From: Chitinophagaceae bacterium
GTDB taxonomy: Bacteria; Bacteroidota; Bacteroidia; Chitinophagales; Chitinophagaceae
Direction of reading: 5' to 3'
NCBI GenBank assembly: GCA_020853515.1
Contig: JADYYU010000250.1
Span: 1-6,147 of the forward strand
Length of the DNA stretch: 6,147 nucleotides
Part shown: in pieces, positions 5,634-6,147 of the stretch
How positions within the stretch are numbered: the stretch's first letter is position 1
Layout: every line of letters begins with the position of its first letter
Notes under the pieces: model-generated
Seen by the model: the letters and a program-made list of their open reading frames with translations, nothing else
Told to the model about the DNA's origin: nothing
The model's database searches: none
Position numbers and translations under genes: made by a program

Positions 5634-6147
5634 ATGGCGAAAAAAAAATCAGGCTCTACATTATGGCAAAAACTAAAGCGTTTTATCTTCCTGCTGATAG
5701 TGCTTAACATTGGCTATATCGTGATCTGCAAGTGGTTTAACCCGCCAATTACCACCGTGATGATCGGCTCGCTGATCAAAGGCAACGGATTAAAAAAAGA
5801 TTACATCAGTTACGACCAGATGGGCAACAATTGCAAACTGGCCGTCATCTGCTCTGAAGATCAGCTCTTTCCTGACCATAATGGCTTTGACCTCGACGCC
5901 ATCAAAAAAGCACTCGAATATAATAACAATCCGAAGCACAAAAAAGTGAAGGGCGCCAGTACGATTTCACAGCAGGTAGCTAAAAACGTATTTTTGTGGA
6001 ACGGCAGGAACTGGTTGCGCAAAGGATTAGAGGTGTACCACACCTTTATGATAGAACTGATCTGGAAAAAAAAGCGGATCCTTGAAACCTACCTGAATGT
6101 GGCAGAAATGGGTAAAGGCATCTTTGGTATACAGGCTGCCGCACAGC
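5634..6147 (+). CDS. mtgA: monofunctional biosynthetic peptidoglycan transglycosylase, 3'-truncated
   Basis: A GT51 glycosyltransferase that polymerises lipid II into glycan strands at the outer face of the inner membrane, without the transpeptidase domain of class A PBPs. The window holds the first 171 residues; the frame is open to the end, so the C-terminus (some 60-70 residues in typical members) is missing. Residues 1-16 are basic and cytoplasmic, and 17-33 form one transmembrane helix (FIFLLIVLNIGYIVICK). The GT51 motifs follow: S-E75-D-Q-L-F with the catalytic Glu75 and H82-x-G-F-D, GASTISQQVAKN (107-118), RKGLE with the second glutamate E133, and RILETYLNVAEMGKGIFG (148-165). The RKxxEVYHT and NVAEMGKGIFG wording matches monofunctional MtgA rather than PBP1. 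The ATG at 5634 is the only in-frame ATG upstream of the catalytic motifs that keeps the membrane helix; an in-frame stop lies at 5577. No Shine-Dalgarno sequence is present. Confidence 0.95.
   Translation, partial: MAKKKSGSTLWQKLKRFIFLLIVLNIGYIVICKWFNPPITTVMIGSLIKGNGLKKDYISYDQMGNNCKLAVICSEDQLFPDHNGFDLDAIKKALEYNNNPKHKKVKGASTISQQVAKNVFLWNGRNWLRKGLEVYHTFMIELIWKKKRILETYLNVAEMGKGIFGIQAAAQ

Overview
The window looks like an ordinary chromosomal stretch from a member of the Bacteroidota, most likely a Chitinophagia/Sphingobacteriia-type organism. Several signs agree. Start codons lack Shine-Dalgarno sequences. Bacteroidota-type -7 boxes (TAnnTTTG) precede genes. There are two Bacteroidota-style outer-membrane barrel proteins, a small membrane protein with a GldL-like HWPxAG motif, and a lipoprotein-type di-haem peroxidase. 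Assignment below phylum level is a guess from protein flavour.

Layout. Positions 1-616 (+) hold the 3' part of an alpha/beta hydrolase whose start lies outside the window. It converges, across 21 bp, on a leftward block occupying 3608-638 (-). That block is aspS (aspartyl-tRNA synthetase), two tiny two-helix membrane proteins packed tightly behind it, and, after a 72-bp gap, a secreted beta-barrel protein with an N-terminal Bacteroidota-specific domain. The 147-bp region 3609-3755 is a divergent promoter region. It carries a perfect TAnnTTTG box for aspS, a near-match for the rightward unit, and a 9-bp direct repeat. Rightward, 3756-5552 (+) encodes a MauG/CcpA-type di-haem cytochrome c peroxidase lipoprotein and an outer-membrane barrel protein joined stop-to-start (TAAATG). 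After a hairpin that may be a terminator, positions 5634-6147 (+) hold the 5' part of mtgA, a monofunctional peptidoglycan glycosyltransferase cut by the window end.

How the genes relate. The aspS cluster pairs a housekeeping enzyme with small membrane proteins of unknown role. The peroxidase/barrel pair is probably a functional unit at the periplasm/outer membrane. The mtgA gene starts a separate transcription unit for cell-wall synthesis. No mobile element, CRISPR array, tRNA or rRNA was seen, and I do not see a convincing undescribed multi-gene defence or biosynthetic system. The most interesting points are the altered active-site positions of the peroxidase and the paired small GldL-like membrane proteins behind aspS.
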